A stretch of DNA of 64,000 bases, from assembly GCF_022179385.1 (NCBI RefSeq), contig NZ_BPQS01000002.1, positions 62,001 through 126,000 on the forward strand, read 5' to 3'. The notes beneath the pieces were generated by a model. The model was given only the letters and a program-made list of their open reading frames with translations, had not been told where the DNA came from and ran no database searches. Positions within the stretch are counted from its first letter, which is position 1; every line of letters starts with the position of its first letter. Source of the DNA: Methylobacterium longum (GTDB taxonomy: Bacteria > Pseudomonadota > Alphaproteobacteria > Rhizobiales > Beijerinckiaceae). The translations under genes and the position numbers were made by a program. Shown here in pieces: positions 1-11,655 of the stretch.

Positions 1-74
1 TAAGATTCGGTAGCGGGATCGACCGCTGCGGTCCGCGCGAGCGCCCGCGCCGCCGAAGAGGATGCCGGCCCGGC

Positions 75-1592
75 ATGGGTGCGGGCGTCGCGTCGGGGAC
101 TTCCGCCGCTTCCGATTGCAACGCGGTCGGGAACGGCACTAAGCGTCTCGGGGTGGATACCCGGCCGACGCTGCTCCCGACGTTAAGGACGCTTGAGCCT
201 TCCGGCCGTGCCGCGGCCCGCTGGCCGTGGGCGGGGTGGTCCACGCGCGCGCGCCTGGTCGCCGTCGTGCTGTTCATCGACGCGCTGGCGGCCCTCGTGT
301 CCTGCGGCGTCATCGTGCTGAACGCGCGCTCGGCGGTGCGGGTCGAGACCCGGGCCTCCCTGGCCACCGTCGAGTCGCTGGTCGCCGACACGATCCGCCT
401 CTCCGACACGGCGTCGCCCGACACGCTCCTCCAGACCCTCGACCTGCGCTTCAAGGTGCTGCGGCACGTCCGCGTCGCGGTGCTCGACGCCGATGGGGAT
501 CGGATCGGCAATCCGGCGCCCCCGCACCGGTCCGAACGCGAGGCGCCGCACTGGTTCGCTGACCTGATCATGCCGCCGATCGAGCGGCACACCCTGCCGA
601 TCGCGGTGAACGGCCAGCGCCTCGGCACCGCGCAGATCACCACCCAGCCGCTCGACGAGATCGACGAGATCTGGGGCTACGCCCGGGCGCTCTCGCTCAC
701 GACCCTGGCGATCAACGCCGCCATGCTGATCGCGCTCTACGTCGCGCTCGGCCGCATCCTGGCGCCGCTGCGGCGGCTGGGCGACGGCCTGACGCGGCTG
801 GAGCACCACGACTACACGGCGCGGCTGGAACCCCCCGGAGCCCGGGAACTCGCGGTGATCGCCGACCGGTTCAACAAGGTGGCGGAGGCCCTGGGCGAGG
901 TCCGCGCCGCCAACGGGCGGCTGAACCGGCAGCTTCTCACCGCGCAGGACGACGAGCGCCGCCGCACCGCCCTCGAACTCCACGATGAATTCGGTCCCTG
1001 CCTCTTCGCCCTGGAGGCCAACGCCGCCTCGATCGCCCGGATCGCTTCCGGACCGGGCGAGCCCAGCCGCGAGAAGCTCGGCGTCCGGGCGGCCGAGATC
1101 AGCGCCATCGTCGGTCAGGTCCAGACCGTGAACCGGGAACTCCTCAATCGCCTGCGCCCGCACGGGCTCGGTCAGGCACCGCTGGCCACCTGCCTCGACC
1201 TGCTCCTGCGCGGCTTCGCCCAGCGACATCCGGGCTTGGCCATCGACGGCCGGTTCGACGGTCTGGCGCGCGGATACGGCGACCTCGTCGATCTCACGGT
1301 CTTCCGCTGCGTCCAGGAGAGCGCCACCAACGCCGTGCGGCACGGGGCCGCGACCCGGGTGGAGGCCGAGGCCTCCGAGACGGACGGCAGGCTCACCGTG
1401 ACGATCCGGGACAACGGCACCGGGATCCCCGCCGCGCACGGCACGGGGCTCGGACTGTCGGGGATGCGCGAGCGCGTCGAGGCCCTGGACGGCACCTTCG
1501 CCCTTGACAATGCCGGTCCGGGCGCAATCGTCCGCATCACGATCCCCGTTCCGCCTGAACGGGGCGACGAGAACAACGCGCCGCGCGCATGA
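75..1592 (+). CDS. LapD/MoxY-type sensor histidine kinase
   Basis: Membrane sensor kinase of the HisKA_3 (NarX/MoxY-like) class, expected to phosphorylate the response regulator encoded next. Two membrane segments (about residues 60-83 and 205-227) bracket a periplasmic domain like LapD_MoxY_N. A HAMP linker follows (about 228-280), then the dimerisation helix with the phospho-accepting histidine in ELHDEFG (H303). The ATPase domain shows an N box around 415-425, DNGTGI (446-451) and GTGLGLSGM (456-464). The stop overlaps the next start (ATGA), so the two are translationally coupled. MoxY homologs control methanol oxidation genes in Paracoccus; that role here is only an inference. The first 55 residues look non-conserved, so the true start may lie downstream. 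Confidence 0.88.
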   Translation: MGAGVASGTSAASDCNAVGNGTKRLGVDTRPTLLPTLRTLEPSGRAAARWPWAGWSTRARLVAVVLFIDALAALVSCGVIVLNARSAVRVETRASLATVESLVADTIRLSDTASPDTLLQTLDLRFKVLRHVRVAVLDADGDRIGNPAPPHRSEREAPHWFADLIMPPIERHTLPIAVNGQRLGTAQITTQPLDEIDEIWGYARALSLTTLAINAAMLIALYVALGRILAPLRRLGDGLTRLEHHDYTARLEPPGARELAVIADRFNKVAEALGEVRAANGRLNRQLLTAQDDERRRTALELHDEFGPCLFALEANAASIARIASGPGEPSREKLGVRAAEISAIVGQVQTVNRELLNRLRPHGLGQAPLATCLDLLLRGFAQRHPGLAIDGRFDGLARGYGDLVDLTVFRCVQESATNAVRHGAATRVEAEASETDGRLTVTIRDNGTGIPAAHGTGLGLSGMRERVEALDGTFALDNAGPGAIVRITIPVPPERGDENNAPRA

Positions 1593-2263
1593 ACGCTATC
1601 GCCTCCCAGATCGACATCGCAGCGACGCGTCTGCCGGTCCTCGTGATCGACGATCATCCGATCGTCCTGCAGGGCTGTCGACGCGTGCTGGAGGATTCCG
1701 GCGTCGAGACCATCGCGGAGGCCACCACGGTGGTCGGCGGCTACCGGATCTTCCACCGGCTCCGGCCGCCGGTGGTGATCTGCGACCTGACCTTCCAGGG
1801 CAGCGGCATGGCCGGGCTGGGCCTGATCCGCAGGATCCGCGCGGTCGCGCCGGACACGCGGATCCTGGTCTTCAGCATGCACAACGATCCCGTGATCGTG
1901 GCCCGCGCCCTCGAGGCCGGGGCCCTCGGCTACGTCCTGAAGGATCACGCCTCCGCGGAGCTGTTCGAGGCCTTCGGGAAAGTGCGGATCGGCGAGGTCT
2001 ACCTCGACCGGCGGCTCGCCACCGAGGTGGCGATGCTGCGCGCCGATGCCCGCCGGACGCCCGAATCGCAGCTGACCCCCCGCGAGCAGCAGATCCTGAC
2101 CCGCCTCGCCCAGGGGCGCTCCTACGGCGCCATCGCGGCGGACCTGTCGGTGAGCTACAAGACCGTGACCAACGCCTGTTCGCAGATGCGCCAGAAGCTC
2201 GGGGTGCGCACCCTCGCCGAACTGATCCACGTCGCCGTCACCCACGCCCAGCGGCAGGGCTGA
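1589..2263 (+). CDS. LuxR/FixJ-type response regulator
   Basis: Two-component response regulator, 224 aa, partner of the overlapping upstream kinase. The receiver domain has the acidic pair D21-D22 (VIDDHPIV), phospho-acceptor D66 (VVICDL) and a conserved lysine in YVLKDHAS. A LuxR/GerE helix-turn-helix occupies about residues 155-215 (LTPREQQILTRL to the recognition helix SYKTVTNACSQMRQKL). Start ATG overlaps the kinase stop by four bases. MoxX-like by pairing and architecture; target genes unknown. Confidence 0.9.
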   Translation: MNAIASQIDIAATRLPVLVIDDHPIVLQGCRRVLEDSGVETIAEATTVVGGYRIFHRLRPPVVICDLTFQGSGMAGLGLIRRIRAVAPDTRILVFSMHNDPVIVARALEAGALGYVLKDHASAELFEAFGKVRIGEVYLDRRLATEVAMLRADARRTPESQLTPREQQILTRLAQGRSYGAIAADLSVSYKTVTNACSQMRQKLGVRTLAELIHVAVTHAQRQG

Positions 2264-2266
2264 GGC

Positions 2267-2977
2267 ATGGAAATCCCAGCCCAGGGCCACGCCACGACCG
2301 GTGACGGCGGGCCGGGCTCGTTCTCCCGGGACGCCTGGACGCGCAACGCGGCCGCCTACGAGGCGATCCGCGTGATGCCGTTCAACGCGGAACTCGCGGC
2401 CGGCACACTGCCGCAGGACCGGTTCCGGCACTACATCGTGCAGGACGCCCATTACCTGATCGGCTTCGGCCGCGCCCTCAGCCTCGCCGCCGCCAAGGCG
2501 CCCGAGCCCGACGGGATCGTGCAGTTCGCCCGCGCCGCGCAGGACGCGATCGTGGTCGAGCGCGCCCTCCATGGCGGCTTCTTCCGCGACTACGGGATCG
2601 GCCCGGAAACCTTCGCGGCGACGCCGCAAACGCCGGCCTGCGATCACTACGTCTGCTACCTGCTGGCCACGGCCTACGCGGAGCCGTTCGAGGTGCTGTG
2701 CGCGGCCCTGCTGCCGTGCTTCTGGATCTACAAGGCGGTGGGCGACGATATCTTCGCCCGGGCGGCGCCCGCCAACCCGTACCGGGCCTGGATCGACACC
2801 TACGCGGGCGCCGAGTTCGCCACCGCGGTGGCCGCCATGATCGCCGCCACCGACCGGGCGGCCGGGGCGGCGTCACCCGCGTCGCTGGCCCGCATGCACC
2901 GGGCCTTCGCGCAGGCGACCCGCCTCGAATGGATGTTCTGGGACAGCGCCTACCGCGACGCGTCCTGGCCCCTGTGA
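2267..2977 (+). CDS. tenA: TenA family protein (thiaminase II / aminopyrimidine aminohydrolase)
   Basis: TenA-family protein, 236 aa, of the thiamin salvage family that hydrolyses aminopyrimidine or thiamin degradation products. The active-site cysteine motif LLPCFWIYKAVGDDI is present (C151), as are the family motifs FRHYIVQDAHYL (about 53-64) and EWMFWDSAY near the C-terminus. It starts three bases after the response-regulator stop and its own stop overlaps the next start, so it sits in the same transcript as the kinase pair. No TPP riboswitch is visible, as expected inside an operon. Family membership is confident; the exact substrate is not. Confidence 0.85.
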   Translation: MEIPAQGHATTGDGGPGSFSRDAWTRNAAAYEAIRVMPFNAELAAGTLPQDRFRHYIVQDAHYLIGFGRALSLAAAKAPEPDGIVQFARAAQDAIVVERALHGGFFRDYGIGPETFAATPQTPACDHYVCYLLATAYAEPFEVLCAALLPCFWIYKAVGDDIFARAAPANPYRAWIDTYAGAEFATAVAAMIAATDRAAGAASPASLARMHRAFAQATRLEWMFWDSAYRDASWPL

Positions 2978-3792
2978 CCGGGGCCGCCCCGAGCCGCCGC
3001 GCCCTCGTGACGGCCGCGCTGGCGGCGACCGCTCTCTGGCCGTCGCGCGCCGGGGCGGCCGATGGGCCGACGCGGATCGCGCCGATGCCCGTCGCGCCGT
3101 CTCCTGTCGCGCCTGTCCGCGACCGCCCGGTCCGGATCGCCATGGTCCTCTATCCCGGCATGACCGCCCTGGACCTCGTGGGTCCGCAGGCGCTGCTGGC
3201 GGGGTTGGCGCCGGGCCAGCTGCACCTCGTCGCCGAGTCGGCGGGTCCGGTCGCGAGCGACACGGGCCTCGCCCTCGTGGCGACCGGGAGCTTCGAGGCC
3301 TGCCCGTCAGATCTCGACGTCCTGTTCGTCCCCGGCGGGGACGGGACGCCGGCCCAGATGCGGAACGACGCGCTCCTGGCCTTCCTGCGCGACCGCGCCG
3401 CGCGGGCGACCTTGGTGACCAGCGTGTGCACCGGATCGCTGATCCTCGGCGCGGCCGGACTCCTGCGGGGCTACCGCGCGACCTCGCACTGGTGCGTGCG
3501 CGACGCGGTCCTGCCGCTCCTCGGCGCCGAGTCGGTGGCGGAGCGCGTGGTCTTCGACCGCAACCGGGTCACGGCGGCCGGGATCTCGGCGGGGCTCGAT
3601 CTGGGCCTCGCCCTCGCCGCGCGGCTGCGCGATCCCGATTACGCCCGCACCGCGCAGCTCGTGGCCGAGTACGCCCCCGAGCCGCCCTTCCGGGCGGGCA
3701 CGCCCGCGGAGGCCGGCCCCGCGATCGTCCGCGCCGCGGAGGCGATCCTGGCGCCGCTCGTAGCCGGTGCGACCGAGGCGGCGCGCCGCTGA
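2974..3792 (+). CDS. exported DJ-1/PfpI protein, isonitrile hydratase-like
   Basis: DJ-1/PfpI-superfamily protein, 272 aa, closest by motif to cyclohexyl-isocyanide (isonitrile) hydratase. The nucleophile elbow TSVCTGSLILGAAGLL places the catalytic cysteine at C152, followed by the family motif RATSHW. GTG start at 2974 overlaps the tenA stop (GTGA). The N-terminus SRRALVTAALAATALWPSRAGAA looks like a twin-arginine or Sec signal peptide, unusual because characterised isonitrile hydratases are cytoplasmic. An open frame continues upstream but is antiparallel-free overlap with tenA and not credible as coding. Confidence 0.8.
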   Translation: MTGAAPSRRALVTAALAATALWPSRAGAADGPTRIAPMPVAPSPVAPVRDRPVRIAMVLYPGMTALDLVGPQALLAGLAPGQLHLVAESAGPVASDTGLALVATGSFEACPSDLDVLFVPGGDGTPAQMRNDALLAFLRDRAARATLVTSVCTGSLILGAAGLLRGYRATSHWCVRDAVLPLLGAESVAERVVFDRNRVTAAGISAGLDLGLALAARLRDPDYARTAQLVAEYAPEPPFRAGTPAEAGPAIVRAAEAILAPLVAGATEAARR

Positions 3793-3937
3793 GCCGTGCG
3801 GGAGTACCGCGGGAGCCGGGCGGGCGCGCCGCGGAAGCGATGCAGCCTTGCCACGCTCTGGCACGACCTGTGCTCGCAACCTTGACGGCGGGATACGCCC
3901 GGCCGAACTGTGCAGTTCAAGATCCGCCGGAGCCGCC

Positions 3938-4399
3938 ATGTCCCTGATCGCACGCCTGCGCGCCTACGCGGCCGAGGCTCTCGGCGTCGGCCATATCGAG
4001 GTCGTGGACGACACGCATCTCGCCGCCACCGCGCTCCTCGTCCACGTGGCGCGGGTCGACGGCATCCTCGCCCCCTCCGAGAGCGAGCGCCTGTGGCGCC
4101 TCGTCCAGGGCCACTACGCCGACGGACCGGAGGCGGCGCGCGTGCTGATCGAGCGGGCCACCGCGGTGGACGCCGAGATCCGGGACGTGGTCAGCCTCGT
4201 CGAGATGCTTCCCCACGAGGCCGACCGGGACGAGCGCCAGGAATTGCTCACCATGGCGTGGTCGGTCGCCGCGGCCGACGGCCGCGTCGATGAGTTCGAG
4301 GAGGCGCTGGTCGAACGGCTCGGGCGGCTGCTCGGCTTCGACGACGCCGCCATCGCGGCCGCGCGGCAGGGCGGTCAGCAGGGCGGCGCAGCGGCCTAG
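3938..4399 (+). CDS. TerB-like (tellurite resistance B family) protein
   Basis: All-helical TerB-like protein, 153 aa. It has the two typical acidic repeats, VDGILAPSESE in the first half and ADGRVDEFEEAL in the second, which in TerB coordinate metal. No other ter genes are nearby, so a tellurite role should not be assumed; stand-alone TerB proteins are common in Alphaproteobacteria. Start chosen at ATG 3938, where the conserved sequence begins; the upstream extension of the frame is arginine-rich and non-conserved looking. Confidence 0.8.
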   Translation: MSLIARLRAYAAEALGVGHIEVVDDTHLAATALLVHVARVDGILAPSESERLWRLVQGHYADGPEAARVLIERATAVDAEIRDVVSLVEMLPHEADRDERQELLTMAWSVAAADGRVDEFEEALVERLGRLLGFDDAAIAAARQGGQQGGAAA

Positions 4400-4732
4400 G
4401 GTCGTGCCGGATCGCTCCGCAACCGGGCTCGTCGAGGCGCGGCGTCCGCGGACGCGGACGATGCGACGGACCTCGCTTCGGCGACGGCGCGCCGATCCCC
4501 GACCGCGCGCCGCGTGTCCGCGAAGATCGCCCGGGGCCGCCTGCGCGGCCTCCGCCGCGTGCCGGATCTCCAGGATGAGGGTCACGATGGTGGAGCCCCG
4601 CCCGCCTGCCGCGGCTCGCCCGGCCGCGTCGCGCGCGGGTGCGGGTCCCCTCAGGCTCCCGTTCCGTTGCGCGCGCTTCGGCAACCCCGGTCGCCACGGC
4701 GCCGGAGGGCGCGCCAGCCGACGAGCCGACCG
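4400..4732. other. intergenic stretch, no gene seen
   Basis: High-GC spacer between the TerB-like gene and lrgA. Open frames run through it on both strands but their composition is arginine/proline-rich and typical of noncoding high-GC DNA. It presumably holds the lrgAB promoter, but no confident -35/-10 elements are visible. Confidence 0.5.
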
Positions 4733-5137
4733 ATGATCGCGAGCCTCGCGCTGATCCTGCTCGCCCAGTTGCTGGGTGAGGCCCTGGCCCGCGGGGCGGG
4801 CGTACCGATCCCGGGTCCGGTCATCGGCATGGGGCTGATGTTCGGCTTCCTGCTGCTGCGCGACGACGCCCGGATCGGGCTGCCGCGCTTCCTGCCGCGA
4901 CCGCTCACCGACGGCACCCTCGAATCGACGGCGCGCGGGCTGCTGATGAACCTGTCGCTGATGTTCGTCCCGGCGGGAGTCGGCGTCGTCGGCCGGCTGG
5001 ACCTGCTGCGGGCGCAGGGCGTCAAGCTCGCCGTCGTGCTGGTGGTTTCCACGGCCCTGTCCCTTCTGGTGACCGTCCTGGTGTTCCGCGCGGTCGCCGC
5101 CCTGGTGGAGCGGCGCGGGACCGACGGGGAGCCCTGA
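4733..5137 (+). CDS. lrgA: LrgA/CidA family membrane protein
   Basis: Small hydrophobic protein of 134 aa with about four membrane segments, of the CidA/LrgA holin-like family. The motif IPGPVIGMGLMF near residues 25-36 is characteristic. It is followed after four bases by lrgB, the normal partner. In Gram-positives LrgAB modulates murein hydrolase export; the plant fusion homolog PLGG1 exports glycolate/glycerate, which could suit a one-carbon organism, but this is inference. Start chosen at ATG 4733, at the onset of the hydrophobic segment. Confidence 0.85.
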   Translation: MIASLALILLAQLLGEALARGAGVPIPGPVIGMGLMFGFLLLRDDARIGLPRFLPRPLTDGTLESTARGLLMNLSLMFVPAGVGVVGRLDLLRAQGVKLAVVLVVSTALSLLVTVLVFRAVAALVERRGTDGEP

Positions 5138-5141
5138 CGGG

Positions 5142-5858
5142 ATGGGCGGCGACTTCTCCCTCTGGGTTTACCTCGCCAAGACGCCGCTGCTCTGGCTGAC
5201 GGTGACGCTGACGGCCTACGTCCTGGCGGACCGCATCGCCGCAGCGACGGGCCGGCACCCGATCGCGAACCCGGTCCTGATCACCGTGGTGCTGGTGGGC
5301 AGCGTCCTGGCGGCGACCGGCACGCCCTACGCGGCCTATTTCGAGGGCGCGCAGTTCGTGCACTTCCTCCTGGGACCGGCCACCGTGGTGCTGGCCATGC
5401 CGCTCTACGAGCGCCGCGCGACCGTGATGCGCGCGCTGGTACCCATGCTGGCCGCGCTCGCGGCGGGGGCGGCGACGACGCTGGCGGTCGTGATCGGCTT
5501 GGCGCGGCTGCTCGACATCCCCCAGCCGATCCTGGTGTCGCTCGCGCCAAAATCGGTGACGTCGGGCGTCGCCATGGGTATCGCGGAGGCCCTCGGCGGC
5601 GATCCGACGCTGACCGCGATCCTCGTGATCCTCACCGGCATCATCGGCGCCATCCTGGTGACGCCGATGATGGATGCCCTGCGCATCCGCGACATGCGCG
5701 CCCGCGGTTTCGCGGCCGGCCTCGCGGCGCACGGCATCGGCACGGCCCGCGCCTTCCAGGTGAGCGAGGTGGCGGGGACCTTCGCGGGCATCGCCATGGG
5801 GCTGAACGCCTTCCTGACGGCGATCCTGGCGCCGCTGGCGCTGCACCTGCTGTTCTGA
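5142..5858 (+). CDS. lrgB: LrgB family membrane protein
   Basis: 238-aa polytopic membrane protein of the LrgB/CidB family, with the hallmark stretch LAPKSVTSGVAMGIAE and, further on, AAHGIGTARAF. Length and motif order match the family. It is transcribed with lrgA (gap four bases). Together they probably form a transporter or export regulator in the inner membrane. Confidence 0.9.
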   Translation: MGGDFSLWVYLAKTPLLWLTVTLTAYVLADRIAAATGRHPIANPVLITVVLVGSVLAATGTPYAAYFEGAQFVHFLLGPATVVLAMPLYERRATVMRALVPMLAALAAGAATTLAVVIGLARLLDIPQPILVSLAPKSVTSGVAMGIAEALGGDPTLTAILVILTGIIGAILVTPMMDALRIRDMRARGFAAGLAAHGIGTARAFQVSEVAGTFAGIAMGLNAFLTAILAPLALHLLF

Positions 5859-6669
5859 CGGCGTGCGGCCGGACGACGGGCGGTTCGGCAGGTCGGTCGC
5901 GGGAAAGGTTCGTGCATCCGGCGCCCGCGCGACGCCCGGGCCCGGACCCAGATCCGGAATCAGGCGCTGACGCACCGGAGCGAGGCCCGGCGGACCACCC
6001 AACGCCTCGAGCAACCGGCGCCCGTTCCGCCCATTCGGATGCTGCGGAGGCCGTGCTCGCTGCCGACGTGCATGTGAACCGGCGACAAGCTTGGACGAAG
6101 ATTCTTTCGGCGCGGTGAGTACCGTTATCCAATAGCCTTCAAATACGTTGAAACGATCAATTTATCTGAGCATCTCCAACGCCTTTATTTTCAATGGAGC
6201 GACATCAAGAAGCATCTGTTCGATCTTGATCGCTGACGATTTCCTGACTGGGTAAGATGCGACGACCCGGGCCAGCCATGTATAAATGAATATTGTATAA
6301 TTAATATCATTAGAATGGTTTGTGACGAGTAAATGTATTTGTTTACGTGCGGATTTAAGGTTAATCTTGGAATGTGGCCGCTCCCCGCTCGTGAGGCGGA
6401 CTGACGACAGATTTCACGGCAAAGCTACGGGCCACAGTGTCGTGAATTTCGCCCCGGTGAGTCTTCGCTGCCGCACCGCACTCGAAACGGCAAACCGACG
6501 CGGTCACCGATATTGACCGCATGTTTCTATTAAAAGTAGAACTGAGTGCGCATAAAGCGCGTGGCGGTTGTAATCGCAGTCTCGCGACGACGAATGGCGG
6601 ACCGCGCCATCGCCATTCGAGGGCTGAGACGCGCCGCGTTCGAAGATCAAGAGCACCGAGGAGACGACC
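5859..6669. other. long AT-rich intergenic region upstream of the MucR-like gene
   Basis: About 0.8 kb without a credible gene. The first part (to about 6110) is high GC and noncoding. From about 6119 to 6370 the sequence becomes strikingly AT-rich for this chromosome, with runs such as TGTATAATTAATATCATTAG. Ros/MucR proteins bind AT-rich DNA and repress their own promoters, so this is a plausible autoregulatory region for the gene at 6670. No RNA gene was recognised. Confidence 0.55.
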
Positions 6670-7077
6670 ATGCCGAACGCCTCGCCGAGCGTCGAGCTCG
6701 CCGCGAAGATCCTGAGTGCCTACGTGACGCGCAACAGCGTTCCCGCTGGCGTCCTGCCGGATCTCCTGTCGGAGGTTCATCGCTCGATCGCAGGCCTCGA
6801 CCGTTCGGCGGAACCGAAGATCAGCCGTCCGACAGAGGCTCAGATCCGGGCCTCGGTCAGGCCGGACGCCCTCATCAGCTTCGAGGACGGAAGACCGTAC
6901 AAGACGCTGCGCCGTCACCTGACCATCCGCGGGCTCACGCCGGAGGCCTACAAGGCGAAGTGGGGCCTTCCGGTCGACTACCCTTTGGTCGCGGCGACCT
7001 ACAGCGCCCGCCGGTCGAGCATCTCGCGCCAGATCGGGCTGAGCCAGCGGCTTCGGACGAGTCACGCCGCGGAGTAG
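6670..7077 (+). CDS. MucR/Ros family transcriptional regulator, zinc ligands lost
   Basis: 135-aa DNA-binding regulator of the Ros/MucR family, which in rhizobia and Brucella controls exopolysaccharide, motility and cell-cycle genes by binding AT-rich promoters. The diagnostic core is present: FEDGRPYKTLRRHLTIRGLT followed by EAYKAKWGLPVDYPLVA. The cysteines of a canonical Ros finger (C-x2-C) are absent: the sequence reads S-F-E-D, and the second histidine is also replaced. Zinc-free Ros-like proteins that still bind DNA are known from Mesorhizobium loti. A good ribosome site (GAGGAGACGACC) precedes ATG 6670. Confidence 0.88.
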   Translation: MPNASPSVELAAKILSAYVTRNSVPAGVLPDLLSEVHRSIAGLDRSAEPKISRPTEAQIRASVRPDALISFEDGRPYKTLRRHLTIRGLTPEAYKAKWGLPVDYPLVAATYSARRSSISRQIGLSQRLRTSHAAE

Positions 7078-7106
7078 GTCGCCTCCGGCATCATCCGCCG
7101 CCGCAC

Positions 7107-9776
<2,670 letters not shown>

Positions 9777-9872
9777 GGACTGGCGGCTCCTGGACCCGAC
9801 TTCCGGTTCGCGGATACTGCCGCGACCGGTCGCGACCCTGTCAACCTCGACCGTGCGGTGGCAAACTCCGGC

Positions 9873-10547
9873 TCAGCTGGCCTCGCCGGCCAGGGCCACC
9901 CGGACACCCTCCGGGGTCGCGTCGACGCGAAGCCGCCGGAAGTCCGGGATCCGGGCATGAGCGGTGCGCATCGGCGCTTGATGCGTGGCGGTGACGACCA
10001 CGACCGGGGAGCCCGCCGCGTCGGCGGCCTGGATGCCGGCCGGCGCGTCCTCGAACATCAGGCAGTCCAGCGCCGCGATGCCGAGGCGCGCGGCCGCCAG
10101 GAGAATGCAATCCGGCGCCGGCTTGCCGTGCGTCACGTCCTCGGCGGCGATCATCAGGCCGGGCGTCGGCATGCCGGCGGCCGCGAGCCGCCGCTCCGCC
10201 AGGGCGCGCGGCGCCGATGTCACGATCGCCCAGCGCTCCCGCGGCAGCGAGTCCAGGAAGGTGCGCGCCCCGGGGATCTCGACGATGTCGCCGACATCCT
10301 CCATCTCGGCCCGCGTGATCGCGGCGGCCTCGGCCTCGGGATCGATTCCGGGCAGGGCGAGGCGCCGGATCGTCTCCACCGAGCGCACCCCGTGGATGGT
10401 CGGCAGGAACGTCGCGACGTCGAGTCCGTGCGCCCGGGCCCAGCGCGACCATGTCCGCTCGGCCGAAGCCAGCGAGCTGATGATCGTGCCGTCCATGTCG
10501 AACAGGAGCGCTGCGAAGCGGCGCGCGGGCAGGGGCGTCTCGGGCAT
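9873..10547 (-). CDS. HAD-family phosphatase
   Basis: 224-aa HAD subfamily IA hydrolase. Motif [10 protein letters not shown] (nucleophile and acid/base aspartates), motif II VTSAP, motif III HGKPAPD and motif [10 protein letters not shown] are all present in order, with an alpha-helical cap between I and II. Likely acts on a sugar phosphate or similar small metabolite. It lies upstream of the glucosidase on the same strand with a 96-bp gap, so the two may be co-transcribed and act on related sugars (inference). Confidence 0.88.
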   Translation of the reverse strand: MPETPLPARRFAALLFDMDGTIISSLASAERTWSRWARAHGLDVATFLPTIHGVRSVETIRRLALPGIDPEAEAAAITRAEMEDVGDIVEIPGARTFLDSLPRERWAIVTSAPRALAERRLAAAGMPTPGLMIAAEDVTHGKPAPDCILLAAARLGIAALDCLMFEDAPAGIQAADAAGSPVVVVTATHQAPMRTAHARIPDFRRLRVDATPEGVRVALAGEAS

Positions 10548-10746
10548 GGCGCAGCGCTACGCGGGCGCCGGGGCGCGGGCAACCGGCCGGCACGCATGGC
10601 CGCGCGTCGCTGGGGCGGGACGAGCGGGGCGACCGGAGCCGGACCCTTCGACGTGGCGCCCCGCTTCACGGGCCGGCGCCTTTGGTGTAGCGCGGGTGCA
10701 ACCCTGGGCCGCCGACGGCCCTGCAACCGCGAAGTCTGCCAGATCC

Positions 10747-11586
10747 ATGCCGAGCCGCATCGACGCCACCTTCGCCCGCGCCCGCGCGGAGAACCGGGCC
10801 GTCCTCGTCACCTACGTGATGTCCGGCGATCCCGATCCCGAGACGTCGCTGGAGGTCCTGAAGGCGCTGCCCGGCGCCGGGGCCGACATCCTCGAATTCG
10901 GCTTGCCCTTCACGGACCCGATGGCGGACGGCCCGGCGATCCAGGCGGCGGGCCTGCGGGCGCTGAAGGCCAAGCAGACCGTGCCGGGCACGCTCGACCT
11001 CGTGCGCCGCTTCCGCGCCGGGAACGACACCACGCCGGTCGTGCTGATGGGCTACTACAATCCGATCCATACCTACGGCGTCGACCGGTTCCTGGACGAC
11101 GCGGTGGCGGCCGGCGTCGACGGCCTGATCGTGGTCGACCTCCCGCCGGAGGAGGATGCCGAGCTGTGCCTGCCGGCGCTCGGCAAGGGCCTCGCCTTCA
11201 TCCGGCTCGCCACGCCGACCACGGACGAGAAGCGCCTGCCGGCGGTTCTCGCGAACACGGCGGGATTCGTCTACTACGTGTCGATCACCGGCGTGACCGG
11301 GACGGCGACCCCCGATTTCGGCAAGGTCTCGGACGCGGTGGCGCGGATCCGGCGGCACACGGAGCTGCCCGTCGTGGTCGGGTTCGGCGTGAAGACCGGC
11401 GCGCACGCGTCGGCCATCGCCAAGGGGGCGGACGGTGTCGTGGTCGGCTCGGCGCTGGTCGACGCGCTGGTGCGCTCCCTCGACGGCGACGGCCGGCCCC
11501 AGGCCGGGAGCGTCGCCGCGGTGGTGGACCTGGTGCGCGAGCTGGCCGCGGGCGTGCGCGCGGCGGGCGTCGAACGGGCCGCCTGA
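10747..11586 (+). CDS. trpA: tryptophan synthase alpha subunit
   Basis: 279-aa TrpA, which cleaves indole-3-glycerol phosphate to indole and glyceraldehyde-3-phosphate within the TrpA2B2 complex. Catalytic E50 and D61 lie in [25 protein letters not shown] context, and the phosphate-binding GFGVKTG and [10 protein letters not shown] motifs are present near the end. ATG 10747 matches the family N-terminus ([20 protein letters not shown]); the open frame extends far upstream but is not coding. Downstream accD and folC follow, the usual alphaproteobacterial order. Confidence 0.96.
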   Translation: MPSRIDATFARARAENRAVLVTYVMSGDPDPETSLEVLKALPGAGADILEFGLPFTDPMADGPAIQAAGLRALKAKQTVPGTLDLVRRFRAGNDTTPVVLMGYYNPIHTYGVDRFLDDAVAAGVDGLIVVDLPPEEDAELCLPALGKGLAFIRLATPTTDEKRLPAVLANTAGFVYYVSITGVTGTATPDFGKVSDAVARIRRHTELPVVVGFGVKTGAHASAIAKGADGVVVGSALVDALVRSLDGDGRPQAGSVAAVVDLVRELAAGVRAAGVERAA

Positions 11587-11655
11587 GCGGCCCCTGGCGG
11601 CGGAGCACGGCCAACCTGATATTGGCGCAGGCTTGAAGCGGACGGACGCGAGTCG

